Of a DNA stretch of 14,489 nt, positions 1 to 5,813 are shown one piece after another (within the stretch, counting starts at the first letter, position 1; each line of letters begins with the position of its first letter). The DNA lies in contig JACQSD010000033.1 of NCBI GenBank assembly GCA_016206165.1, forward strand, positions 1 through 14,489, written 5' to 3'. Origin of the DNA: Candidatus Uhrbacteria bacterium. Lineage in GTDB: Bacteria; Patescibacteriota; Patescibacteriia; JACQSD01. The position numbers and the translations under genes are program-made. The notes beneath the pieces were generated by a model. It did no database searches. It was given only the letters and a program-made list of their open reading frames with translations, and was not told the DNA's origin.

Positions 1-59
1 CCCTCCCTGGGCCTGCGCCAGCTCGGCCCGCCAGGGGCCCCTCTCCTATTAGGAGAGGG
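1..59. repeat. REP-like hairpin element overlapping the end of the Wzz-like gene
   Basis: A perfect 9-bp inverted repeat with a 3-nt loop lies at 39-47/51-59 (CCCTCTCCT-ATT-AGGAGAGGG). Next to it, positions 3-37 are very G+C-rich and can form a second, imperfect hairpin (CCCTGG facing CCAGGG). The first hairpin has the same core as the element at 844-921, so the two belong to one dispersed family. The minus-strand stop codon of the Wzz-like gene (49-51) sits in the centre of this hairpin. It may also act as a transcription terminator, although no clear T-run follows on the minus strand. Confidence 0.7.
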
Positions 60-786
60 TGTCGGTCGCTTGTCCAAAATCGCTGTGCAATCCGAGCGGC
101 ACACTTCCTCGTTCATCTTCCACCATCGCTTCCAGCGCTGGCATCGTCGGCATCATGCTCCCCACAGAAAATGCAAACGTCAATTTTGGGAAGAGTGCAA
201 CGATGACGAACCCGAGGAAGAACCCAAGGACAAGACCAGCTGCCAAGTTGAGTGGAATATTCGGAAGCACGGGACGATCAGTCGTGTACGGTGCGTCAAT
301 TGTTTTCAAGACAACTTGATTTCCACCGCCGTGATATTGGTCACCTTTGGTCGTTAATACATTCTCAATCGCACGGGCAATCTTTTCCGCCTGATCGCGT
401 TCGATGTGGTAGACGCTAATTGCAATGACACCAGTTTGTTCAAGCGTTTCTGTGCGCACGGTTGTCTCCCATTGATCGCGTCGCTTTTCTGGGTCTGCAG
501 AGAACGTATTCTTTACACCAAACCCTGCGCCCATCACTTGATCAAAAAATGCTTGCGAGTACATGACCTTCGAAAGAATCGAGGCGAGGTACAACGTCGA
601 TCGCGATGCGCTATATGCGTCCATGTTCCAGTTGTACCGTTGGACAACGAGAAGATTCACGGTCGAGCGATATCGTTGTGGCTGCACGAGCGTCACAATC
701 GCAACAAGCACGAATACCACAAGCGTCGTCATGAAAATGACGTGCCAGCGACGACGAATAAGTTGGATATAACGCATAAAGGTCAT
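49..786 (-). CDS. Wzz-like chain-length determinant / polysaccharide co-polymerase protein
   Basis: A 245-residue inner-membrane protein with the two-transmembrane layout of Wzz/PCP proteins, which set the length of surface polysaccharides or partner a tyrosine kinase in capsule export. A short basic N-terminus (RYIQLIRRRW) precedes transmembrane segment 1 (about residues 15-34). An extracytoplasmic domain of about 140 residues follows, then the proline-containing motif PVLPNIPLN (172-180) that typically leads into transmembrane segment 2 (about 180-199). The last 45 residues are cytoplasmic and show no kinase (Walker) motif. I chose the ATG at 786 because a TTGACT-N17-TAAGGT promoter ends 8 nt upstream, so the message would start at or next to this ATG; an upstream in-frame ATG at 804 would lie inside the promoter spacer. 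The last codons (CTC TCC TAA) come from a REP-like hairpin. No glycosyltransferase neighbours are visible, so the polysaccharide is unknown. Confidence 0.75.
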   Translation of the reverse strand: MTFMRYIQLIRRRWHVIFMTTLVVFVLVAIVTLVQPQRYRSTVNLLVVQRYNWNMDAYSASRSTLYLASILSKVMYSQAFFDQVMGAGFGVKNTFSADPEKRRDQWETTVRTETLEQTGVIAISVYHIERDQAEKIARAIENVLTTKGDQYHGGGNQVVLKTIDAPYTTDRPVLPNIPLNLAAGLVLGFFLGFVIVALFPKLTFAFSVGSMMPTMPALEAMVEDERGSVPLGLHSDFGQATDTLS

Positions 787-794
787 AACGCTGC

Positions 795-823
795 ACCTTA
801 ACATTTTTATATAACAAAGTCAA
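795..823 (-). promoter_or_regulatory. Promoter of the Wzz-like gene (TTGACT-N17-TAAGGT)
   Basis: On the minus strand the -35 hexamer TTGACT (818-823) and the -10 hexamer TAAGGT (795-800) are 17 nt apart. The start codon lies 8 nt after the -10 box, which predicts a leaderless transcript. The same hexamer pair with the same spacing precedes the lipoprotein gene at 2885-2913. The AAGGTG inside the -10 box could also be read as a Shine-Dalgarno site if transcription starts further upstream. Confidence 0.65.
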
Positions 824-843
824 GGGGCCGGTGTCAACCCCGC

Positions 844-921
844 AACCTCACCCTCACCCTCTCCTAAAAGGAGAGGGAACACCCCCCCCTTCTCCTCGCA
901 GGAGAAGGTTGGGATGAGGTT
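844..921. repeat. Double-hairpin palindromic (BIME/REP-like) element
   Basis: Two perfect 9-bp hairpins stand side by side: CCCTCTCCT-AAA-AGGAGAGGG (857-877) and CCTTCTCCT-CGC-AGGAGAAGG (888-908). They are enclosed by an outer inverted repeat of about 15 bp with a few mismatches (AACCTCA at 844-850 facing TGAGGTT at 915-921). The cloverleaf-like arrangement resembles bacterial REP/BIME elements mobilised by RAYT transposases. Its core is shared with the hairpin at 39-59. It is not the same sequence as the hairpins flanking the RAYT gene in this window. Confidence 0.75.
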
Positions 922-958
922 AAAATTAAAGAGGGCAGGAACATCCATGTTCCTGCCC
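922..958 (-). terminator. Rho-independent terminator of the lipoprotein gene
   Basis: A perfect 12-bp inverted repeat (GGGCAGGAACAT at 933-944, ATGTTCCTGCCC at 947-958) is followed on the minus strand by TCTTTAATTTT. A second, smaller hairpin (CCCCTCG at 980-986, CGAGGGG at 994-1000) lies between it and the stop codon at 1014. Confidence 0.8.
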
Positions 959-1013
959 CCGATTTCTTTACTTCTTTAACCCCTCGACCTCCGCGAGGGG
1001 GTGGGTCGTTACC

Positions 1014-2690
1014 TTACGGAACGACCCAATACGTCCGCTCCTTCATGAGCGGCGGAACCTGCTGGGTCGCAGGCGCCACCGGCGGCGGGAAGGTGACCTT
1101 CCCTTGTACTTCGCCGCTCGCGAGGCCGACCGTGGGCTTCGACTCGCCGGTCAAGTCCACGTTCGTCCTCGTCACCGTCACCTTCTCCTGCCCGGCCGGC
1201 ACGGGGACCACGTTCCCCTGTGCGTCACGGGTGATCTCCGTCCACGTGAGGTCCGGGTGCAAACTGACGTCCGCCCGGAATTCACCCTTCGGACTCGTGA
1301 ATTTCCCGAGCACCCGGAAGTGGGTTTTGCCCGTTCCGAGACCCGGCATCCTGAGCCCGACAAACGGGTACTGGCCATAGTCAACCTCGGCCAGCGCCGC
1401 ACCCTGTTCGAGGATCCAGACCGGCGCAACGAGCGCCTTACCGGATACGACGAACTGGATGGAGCTTCGCGAACCCGGCCGGAGATACTCCGATTCCTCC
1501 GGCCACTCGAAGGTTCGCTCGCGCGTCCCCGTCGAGTCGGCCACGACGACCTCGTACTCCAAGGCCGCGTCCCACTTGGCCTTCCCCAGCACACCGGATG
1601 GCTCATACCATCCGGGGAACCATGGGACCGGGTTCACACGGGCCGGAAACTTGTCCCAATCCGCGCCAAAGAGGATCCGCTTCCCGTCCTTCTTCTCCTG
1701 GTCGGTGAGGACCGGGAGCTGGACGTACGCGTGGAAGACCGGGACGTTGTTCACGAGCTCCGTCCCGAACCTGTTCGGTCCGTACCCATCGGTGCCGGGT
1801 CTCCCCGGTACCTCCCGCGTACCCCACTTCGTGAGATCGCCGCGGTCCGCGCGCAGGAGGATCGTCCCGTCCGTCACGTTGACCGGATAGGAGTACGAAC
1901 TCCACGTGGTGAAGTCCGTGACGAGATCCTTGTTGTCCTGCTGAATGACGTTCCCGCCATCCACGAACACAGCCCTCAACGACGAGTTCTCCTGCTGAGA
2001 CAGAGCCACAGTCACCGACCGCCACCCGTCCTTCGCATCCGTTGCCTCGCTCCGCTGGGTTGCGAGCTTATTGATCTCCCAGTTCCACTTGCCCGTACCG
2101 GGGTTGCGAACCACCGGGAAGAGTTCAGCGAGGACGGATATCGTCTGCTCGTATCCGGCACCCGTCTTCTTCACCACCGTCGCCTTCACGGGCGACGGCA
2201 CGACGCGGCCCTTGAACAGGAACCACCGGAAGGCGCCCCTCCCGATGTCCACGGCGAAGGAACCTTCCACCTGCGGCCAGGCGGAGAAATCCGCCACGAC
2301 CTCGTTGTTCGCCGCATCCGTGACGATCTTCCCATCCGCGCCGATCGCGACGAGACGGGTCTCGTGGTCGGCGTCGGTCGCGGTGAGCACGAGCTTGCGC
2401 TTCCCGCCCACGACCTCGAGCTTGGTGCGGCTCGTGGTATTGCCGTCCTGCTCCGCTTCCCAGGACACGATCTTCGCGGTGATCGTCGTGTCCTTCACGA
2501 ACTGCGAATCCGCGAACAGGAAGGTCACCTCTGTCGGCCCGGACTTGATCTTCGTCTCGACGTCCATGAGCTTCTCGCTCGGCGGCGTCGCCGCCGGGGT
2601 CCCGCCGCCGTTCTTCTTGCCATCGGCGCAACCCCACGCCCCGAAGGACGCCAGGGTGAGCACCAGCACTACCATCATGAACTTACGCAT
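1014..2690 (-). CDS. Predicted secreted lipoprotein, G+C-rich codons, unknown function
   Basis: 558 residues. The N-terminus is a signal peptide: MRK, a hydrophobic core at about 5-18, then AWGC with Cys21 as probable lipidation site (a weak lipobox), followed by a Gly/Pro/Ala-rich linker (22-38). The rest is beta-rich and Val/Thr/Gly-rich, with no catalytic motif I recognise. There is an internal duplication: NEVVADFSAW (129-138) matches KDLVTDFTTW (254-263) with similar flanking spacing, suggesting repeated beta-sandwich modules. The start at 2690 is supported by AAGGGAG located 7 nt upstream; an in-frame ATG further up (2753) lacks this. Most codons end in G or C, unlike clpP, rny, gyrA and the other neighbours, which suggests recent acquisition or a different selective regime. 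It has its own promoter, a leader of about 190 nt and its own terminator, so it is an independent unit. Confidence 0.8.
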   Translation of the reverse strand: MRKFMMVVLVLTLASFGAWGCADGKKNGGGTPAATPPSEKLMDVETKIKSGPTEVTFLFADSQFVKDTTITAKIVSWEAEQDGNTTSRTKLEVVGGKRKLVLTATDADHETRLVAIGADGKIVTDAANNEVVADFSAWPQVEGSFAVDIGRGAFRWFLFKGRVVPSPVKATVVKKTGAGYEQTISVLAELFPVVRNPGTGKWNWEINKLATQRSEATDAKDGWRSVTVALSQQENSSLRAVFVDGGNVIQQDNKDLVTDFTTWSSYSYPVNVTDGTILLRADRGDLTKWGTREVPGRPGTDGYGPNRFGTELVNNVPVFHAYVQLPVLTDQEKKDGKRILFGADWDKFPARVNPVPWFPGWYEPSGVLGKAKWDAALEYEVVVADSTGTRERTFEWPEESEYLRPGSRSSIQFVVSGKALVAPVWILEQGAALAEVDYGQYPFVGLRMPGLGTGKTHFRVLGKFTSPKGEFRADVSLHPDLTWTEITRDAQGNVVPVPAGQEKVTVTRTNVDLTGESKPTVGLASGEVQGKVTFPPPVAPATQQVPPLMKERTYWVVP

Positions 2691-2878
2691 TGTGTAACTC
2701 CCTTCGCTGCGGCTCTCTATGGAGCCAGGACAAAAGAAAACCAAGAAAACCATTTTGTTCTATCGAAAGTCTTTCAGAGAATGCCCCTGAAAGAACATAA
2801 CTCTCCAAGTTGTTCAAGAACTATCAAAAAGCCAACAGATCTGCGCTCTCTTCCTCTCTTTTCTTGACGCAAATCTGA
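2691..2878 (-). promoter_or_regulatory. Long structured 5' leader of the lipoprotein gene
   Basis: The predicted transcript start near 2878 gives a leader of about 190 nt. A 10-bp stem with one G-T wobble begins at once (CAGATTTGCG at 2877-2868 with CGCAGATCTG at 2845-2836); its loop of about 22 nt is nearly all purine and a TTTTT run follows (about 2831-2825). That combination could act as an attenuator. A further hairpin (CTTTCAG with CTGAAAG) lies around 2770-2800, and GGCTC...GAGCC (about 2710-2727) sits just before the ribosome binding site. Confidence 0.45.
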
Positions 2879-2884
2879 TTCGCT

Positions 2885-2913
2885 ACCTTAGCATAATGAA
2901 ATACGAAAGTCAA
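2885..2913 (-). promoter_or_regulatory. Promoter of the lipoprotein gene (TTGACT-N17-TAAGGT)
   Basis: On the minus strand, TTGACT (2908-2913) and TAAGGT (2885-2890) are separated by 17 nt, with a TGC extended -10 immediately upstream of the -10 box. Hexamers and spacing equal those of the Wzz-like gene promoter. Confidence 0.65.
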
Positions 2914-2954
2914 GGGCATCCTCCTAATCCCAATACCATATGAGAGGGATCCAA

Positions 2955-2983
2955 TTGACAGTACATGATTCTCATGCTACACT
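2955..2983 (+). promoter_or_regulatory. Promoter of the candidate small RNA (TTGACA-N17-TACACT)
   Basis: A consensus -35 box (2955-2960) is followed after 17 nt by TACACT (2978-2983). The expected start, 7 nt downstream at 2990, is exactly the first base of the closing stem of the RNA described next. clpP uses the same two hexamers. Confidence 0.7.
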
Positions 2984-2989
2984 TCCGGG

Positions 2990-3112
2990 TTCCACACAAA
3001 AGTCGCGCTCACGACAAGCATGGGGCTTCTTAAGAGGATAGTTCGGGCCCTTGGGCTCAACTTCTCCCTTTAAGAATCTTCTTGAGCGCGACCTTCGTGT
3101 GGAATATTTATT
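2990..3112 (+). ncRNA. Candidate structured small RNA, 6S-RNA-like (possible ssrS)
   Basis: A rod-shaped RNA of about 115 nt with its own promoter. The closing stem pairs TTCCACAC (2990-2997) with GTGTGGAA (3097-3104), continues through AA/TT flanked by two A-C mismatches, and then GTCGCGCTCA (3002-3011) with TGAGCGCGAC (3083-3092). An asymmetric internal bubble follows (about 3012-3024 on the 5' side, 3079-3082 on the 3' side). Beyond it lie TTCTTAA/TTAAGAA (3027-3033/3070-3076) and an apical hairpin AGTT...AACT with GGGCC/GGCTC closed by a CTTG tetraloop (3040-3062). The 3' end runs into TATTTATTT. A closing stem, a central bubble and a terminal stem is the architecture of 6S RNA, the RNA-polymerase decoy. 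The length is short for 6S and no signature sequence is claimed. It lacks the SRP RNA domain IV motif. The RNA itself is likely; the 6S identity is an inference. Confidence 0.55.
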
Positions 3113-3123
3113 TGGATGATTTA

Positions 3124-3153
3124 TTGACATGATGCCACTCCTCGCTCTACACT
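3124..3153 (+). promoter_or_regulatory. clpP promoter (TTGACA-N18-TACACT), leaderless start
   Basis: TTGACA (3124-3129) and TACACT (3148-3153) are separated by 18 nt. The -10 box ends 8 nt before the clpP ATG and no Shine-Dalgarno sequence lies in between, so the transcript should begin at or within a base or two of the start codon. Confidence 0.65.
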
Positions 3154-3161
3154 AATTTACT

Positions 3162-3767
3162 ATGCATACAACAAAATCAATCCCACGAAATTACCAGCTC
3201 ATCCCCACCGTCATTGAGAAATCAAACTACGGCGAGCGCGCGTATGATATTTACTCTCGCCTCTTAAAAGAGCGCATTATTTTTTTGGGTGACATGATTG
3301 ACGACAACGTGGCAAATACGGTGATCGCACAATTACTTTTTTTGGAAAGCGAGGACAAAGATAAAGATATTAAACTGTACGTGAACACTCCGGGTGGATC
3401 CGTCACTGCCGGGCTCGCAATCTACGACACGATGCAGTACATTAAACCGGATGTTGCGACCATCTGTGTTGGGCTTGCCGCAAGTATGGGTGCCGTGCTC
3501 CTCGCAGCTGGCGCAAAAGGGAAACGATATTCACTCCCCAATTCTGAAATCTTGATCCACCAAGTGATGGGCGGCGCGGAGGGGCAAGCAACGGATATCA
3601 AAATCCGCGCGGAACGCATTTTAAAAATTCGTGATCGCTTAAACGCAATTTTCGCACATCACACGGGCCAACCAAAATCAAAAATTGAAAAAGACACGGA
3701 CCGCGACCACTATCTTGATCCCGAAGAAGCGGTGAAGTATGGGATTATTGATAAGATCATTAAATAA
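3162..3767 (+). CDS. clpP: ATP-dependent Clp protease proteolytic subunit ClpP
   Basis: A 201-residue serine peptidase that forms the tetradecameric barrel degrading proteins fed in by ClpX or ClpC/ClpA ATPases in the cytoplasm. The catalytic triad is complete: Ser108 in GLAASMGA, His133 in LIHQV and Asp182 in TDRDHYLD. The 25- and 49-residue steps equal those of E. coli ClpP (S97, H122, D171). The oligomer-handle segment around EGQATDIKIRAERI (140-153) and the NTPGGSV loop (75-81) are present. Length is normal for the family. The N-terminus (YQLIPTVIEKSNYGERAYDIYSRLL region) matches mature ClpP closely, so only a short propeptide of about 10 residues is possible. It is a single-gene unit with its own promoter upstream and a strong terminator downstream; no clpX lies next to it. 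Confidence 0.97.
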   Translation: MHTTKSIPRNYQLIPTVIEKSNYGERAYDIYSRLLKERIIFLGDMIDDNVANTVIAQLLFLESEDKDKDIKLYVNTPGGSVTAGLAIYDTMQYIKPDVATICVGLAASMGAVLLAAGAKGKRYSLPNSEILIHQVMGGAEGQATDIKIRAERILKIRDRLNAIFAHHTGQPKSKIEKDTDRDHYLDPEEAVKYGIIDKIIK

Positions 3768-4106
3768 CACCTGACATCGAACAACTGACATTTGACTTCG
3801 GCCCCGCACGTGCGGGGCTTTCTGTTATTATCGAGCGGCGAAAAATCTTATGTCATGTGTTACATGTCATATGTCAAGTGTATTCGAGGCCCTTGCCTCG
3901 AATCGATCATTATGGTACGCTCGAGGCGAAGTTTCATCATGATCAATGAATTCCTTTGTGTCGTGTACGAAACAGGTGAGTCTATGAACGTTATTCGATT
4001 CATTCAATTCCGATCACCGCAATCTTTGACTGCCTTCAACAAGGCGGCTTTGTTCATCGTTCATCATCTTCTTTCGACAATGCCTACAAAGGAATAATAC
4101 ACCCGT
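3768..4106. other. Intergenic region between clpP and rny
   Basis: Besides the clpP terminator, this region holds repeated TGACAT words before the terminator (around 3773-3796) and their inverted form ATGTCA after it (around 3850-3876). It also has a 9-bp hairpin ATTCGAGGC-CCTT-GCCTCGAAT (3882-3903) and, at about 3920-3936, a CTCGAGGCGAAGTTTCA string resembling the repeat upstream of gyrA. A possible 37-codon reading frame (3984-4097, AGGTG 5 nt before its ATG) ends inside the presumed rny -10 box; I regard it as doubtful. The rny -10 box is AATAAT (4093-4098) or TAATAC (4095-4100), with no convincing -35 box. Confidence 0.5.
3801..3826 (+). terminator. clpP terminator
   Basis: The stem GCCCCGCA (3801-3808) / TGCGGGGC (3811-3818) is followed by TTTCTGTT. 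Confidence 0.85.
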
Positions 4107-5633
4107 ATGGATGTCATTATTCCAATCCTTGGACTCCTCGTTGGTGTGGGGGTCGGGGTCGCCGTTGGATACGAAATTCGCCGTTCCGTTGCGAAGAAAC
4201 GCACCGAATCTGCAGAGCTCCGTGCGGAGCAGCTCATCACTGCTGCAAAAACAAAAGAAAAAGATCTGCTCCTCGAGGCAAAAGAAAAAACGATCAAAAT
4301 TATCGACGAGGCAAAACGTGAAGAGGCAGATCGCCGTAAAGAACTCCAACACATTCAAGATCGGCTTGAAAAACGGGAAACACTCTTCGATCAGAAACTA
4401 CTTGATCTTGAATCAAAAAATCAAAAAATAGAAGATCAGAAAAAGAAATTCGAGGACGCGCAGGTTGAAGTACAAAAAATCAAAGAAGAGCAAAAAGCAA
4501 AACTCGAGCGCATTGCTGCGCTTTCGAAAGATGAAGCAAAAACAATCCTCCTTGATCTTGTGGAGAAGCAAGAAAAAGATGCGCTTACATCACGTATTTT
4601 GAAACTCCAAAAGGAATCTTCGGAAACATTTGAAGCAGAAGCGCGTGAAATGATCACGACCGCGATTCAACGGAATGCTGCATCACAAGCACAAGAATTA
4701 ACGACGACAAATGTGGCGCTCCCATCGGATGAAATGAAGGGGCGCATCATCGGGCGCGAAGGCCGCAACATTAAAGCGATCGAGCAACTCACGGGAACAG
4801 AAATCATTGTCGACGAAACGCCACAGGCGATCACGGTTTCTGGTTTTTCCGCGATCCGCCGCCACATTGCAAAACGCGCACTTGATGCCTTAATCAAAGA
4901 TGGGCGCATTCAACCCGCGCGTATTGAGGAAGCAGTTGAGGAGGCGAAACGCGACATCGCGATTGAAATTAAGAAGGCGGGAGAAGAAGCACTCTACGAG
5001 CTTGGCATTACCGGCGTTGATCCAAAGCTTGTCCAAATCCTTGGCCGTTTAAAGTTCAGGACATCATACGGGCAAAATCAGCTCCAGCATTCGATTGAAG
5101 TGGCGCACCTCTCCCGTATCCTTGCCGAAGAGGTGGGCGCAGACCCAGTGAACGCAAAGAAGGGTGGGCTCTTCCACGATATTGGAAAGGCAGTTGACCA
5201 TGAAATTCAAGGCACGCACCCCGAGCTTGGGTATAATATCATGAAAAAGTTTGGGATGCCGGAAGAAATTGCATACCACTGTATTGGGCACCACGAGGAT
5301 CATCCAAAAACTCTTGAAGCAATTATTGTGAAGGCTGCAGACGCCATTTCCGGATCACGTCCTGGTGCACGGAAAGATTCATACGAGCAGTACATTCAAC
5401 GACTTGAGGAGTTAGAGAAGATCACAAAGACATTCCCCGGCATTGAAAAAACATACGCAATCCAAGCAGGCCGAGAAGTGCGCGTCTTTGTGACCCCGCA
5501 AGAAATTGATGATCTTGCCGCACACAAACTTGCCCGTGATATGGCAACAAAGATCGAACAGGATCTTCAATATCCGGGTGAAATCAAGGTGACCGTCATT
5601 CGAGAAACAAGAGTTATAGAATACGCACGGTAA
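4107..5633 (+). CDS. rny: Ribonuclease Y
   Basis: A 508-residue membrane-anchored endoribonuclease that initiates mRNA decay in many bacteria lacking RNase E. Domains in order: an N-terminal transmembrane anchor rich in Gly/Val (about residues 4-22); a long charged coiled coil (about 30-190); a KH RNA-binding domain with the motif GRIIGREGRNIK (about 212-223); and an HD phosphohydrolase domain with the metal-binding HDIGKAVDHE and the downstream GHHEDH. A C-terminal RNase Y domain ends in VIRETRVIEYAR. Length and order are those of B. subtilis RNase Y. No Shine-Dalgarno site is well placed (AAAGGA lies 13-14 nt upstream), while an AATAAT/TAATAC -10-like box lies 6-8 nt before the ATG, so a leaderless start is likely. 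With RNase III also in the window, two main RNA-processing enzymes are encoded close together. Confidence 0.97.
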   Translation: MDVIIPILGLLVGVGVGVAVGYEIRRSVAKKRTESAELRAEQLITAAKTKEKDLLLEAKEKTIKIIDEAKREEADRRKELQHIQDRLEKRETLFDQKLLDLESKNQKIEDQKKKFEDAQVEVQKIKEEQKAKLERIAALSKDEAKTILLDLVEKQEKDALTSRILKLQKESSETFEAEAREMITTAIQRNAASQAQELTTTNVALPSDEMKGRIIGREGRNIKAIEQLTGTEIIVDETPQAITVSGFSAIRRHIAKRALDALIKDGRIQPARIEEAVEEAKRDIAIEIKKAGEEALYELGITGVDPKLVQILGRLKFRTSYGQNQLQHSIEVAHLSRILAEEVGADPVNAKKGGLFHDIGKAVDHEIQGTHPELGYNIMKKFGMPEEIAYHCIGHHEDHPKTLEAIIVKAADAISGSRPGARKDSYEQYIQRLEELEKITKTFPGIEKTYAIQAGREVRVFVTPQEIDDLAAHKLARDMATKIEQDLQYPGEIKVTVIRETRVIEYAR

Positions 5634-5675
5634 TTAATTAAACATTGATCAATTAACCTCCCCACGAAAAGGTTT

Positions 5676-5683
5676 GCTACAAA
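5676..5683 (+). promoter_or_regulatory. Probable extended -10 promoter of hup (TGC-TACAAA)
   Basis: A TG at 5675-5676 followed by C and TACAAA (5678-5683) resembles an extended -10 box; no good -35 box is seen. Transcription would start near 5690, which is the first paired base of the structured leader. Confidence 0.4.
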
Positions 5684-5689
5684 ACACGA

Positions 5690-5807
5690 TGTCGTGAGGC
5701 GCGTACCCGACCGGAGGGATTTAGCTCTGCTGATCCCGAGGATCGCGGAGCGCGCCGGAGCGACACAGCGGTTTTGGCGGCAAGACACCTTTTCCAAAAG
5801 GGGTCTT
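5690..5807 (+). promoter_or_regulatory. Structured leader of hup: three-way junction plus SD-sequestering hairpin
   Basis: P1 pairs TGTCG (5690-5694) with CGACA (5761-5765) and GGCGCG (5698-5703) with CGCGCC (5751-5756). Inside are a short CCC/GGG hairpin (5706-5708/5716-5718) and a long P3 of CTCTGC (5725-5730) plus GATCC (5732-5736) with GGATC (5740-5744) plus GCGGAG (5745-5750), closed by a CGA loop. After P1, a 12-bp hairpin with one mismatch (5782-5793/5796-5807) buries AAAAGGGG, the only Shine-Dalgarno-like sequence before the hup ATG at 5814. This looks like a translational control leader, for example for HU autoregulation or a ligand. I match it to no known riboswitch class. Confidence 0.5.
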
Positions 5808-5813
5808 ATCGAT

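Noticed and set aside
1104..2867. Long plus-strand open frame (587 codons) opposite the lipoprotein gene
   Set aside because: It mirrors a G+C-rich gene in which antisense stops are rare. Its composition is Arg/His/Leu-rich nonsense without domains, and the minus-strand frame has a signal peptide, ribosome binding site, promoter and terminator.
2990..3104. Signal recognition particle RNA as identity of the hairpin RNA
   Set aside because: The length fits, but the apical domain lacks the GGAA tetraloop and the conserved symmetric and asymmetric loops of domain IV.
3792..4097. 101-codon plus-strand frame between clpP and rny
   Set aside because: It runs through the clpP terminator and repeat words and has no plausible start signal; only its last 37 codons have a Shine-Dalgarno-like site.
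5690..5813. N-terminal extension of HU back to 5694
   Set aside because: HU homology begins at the MNKAEL methionine (5814), and the upstream sequence is accounted for by paired RNA structure.
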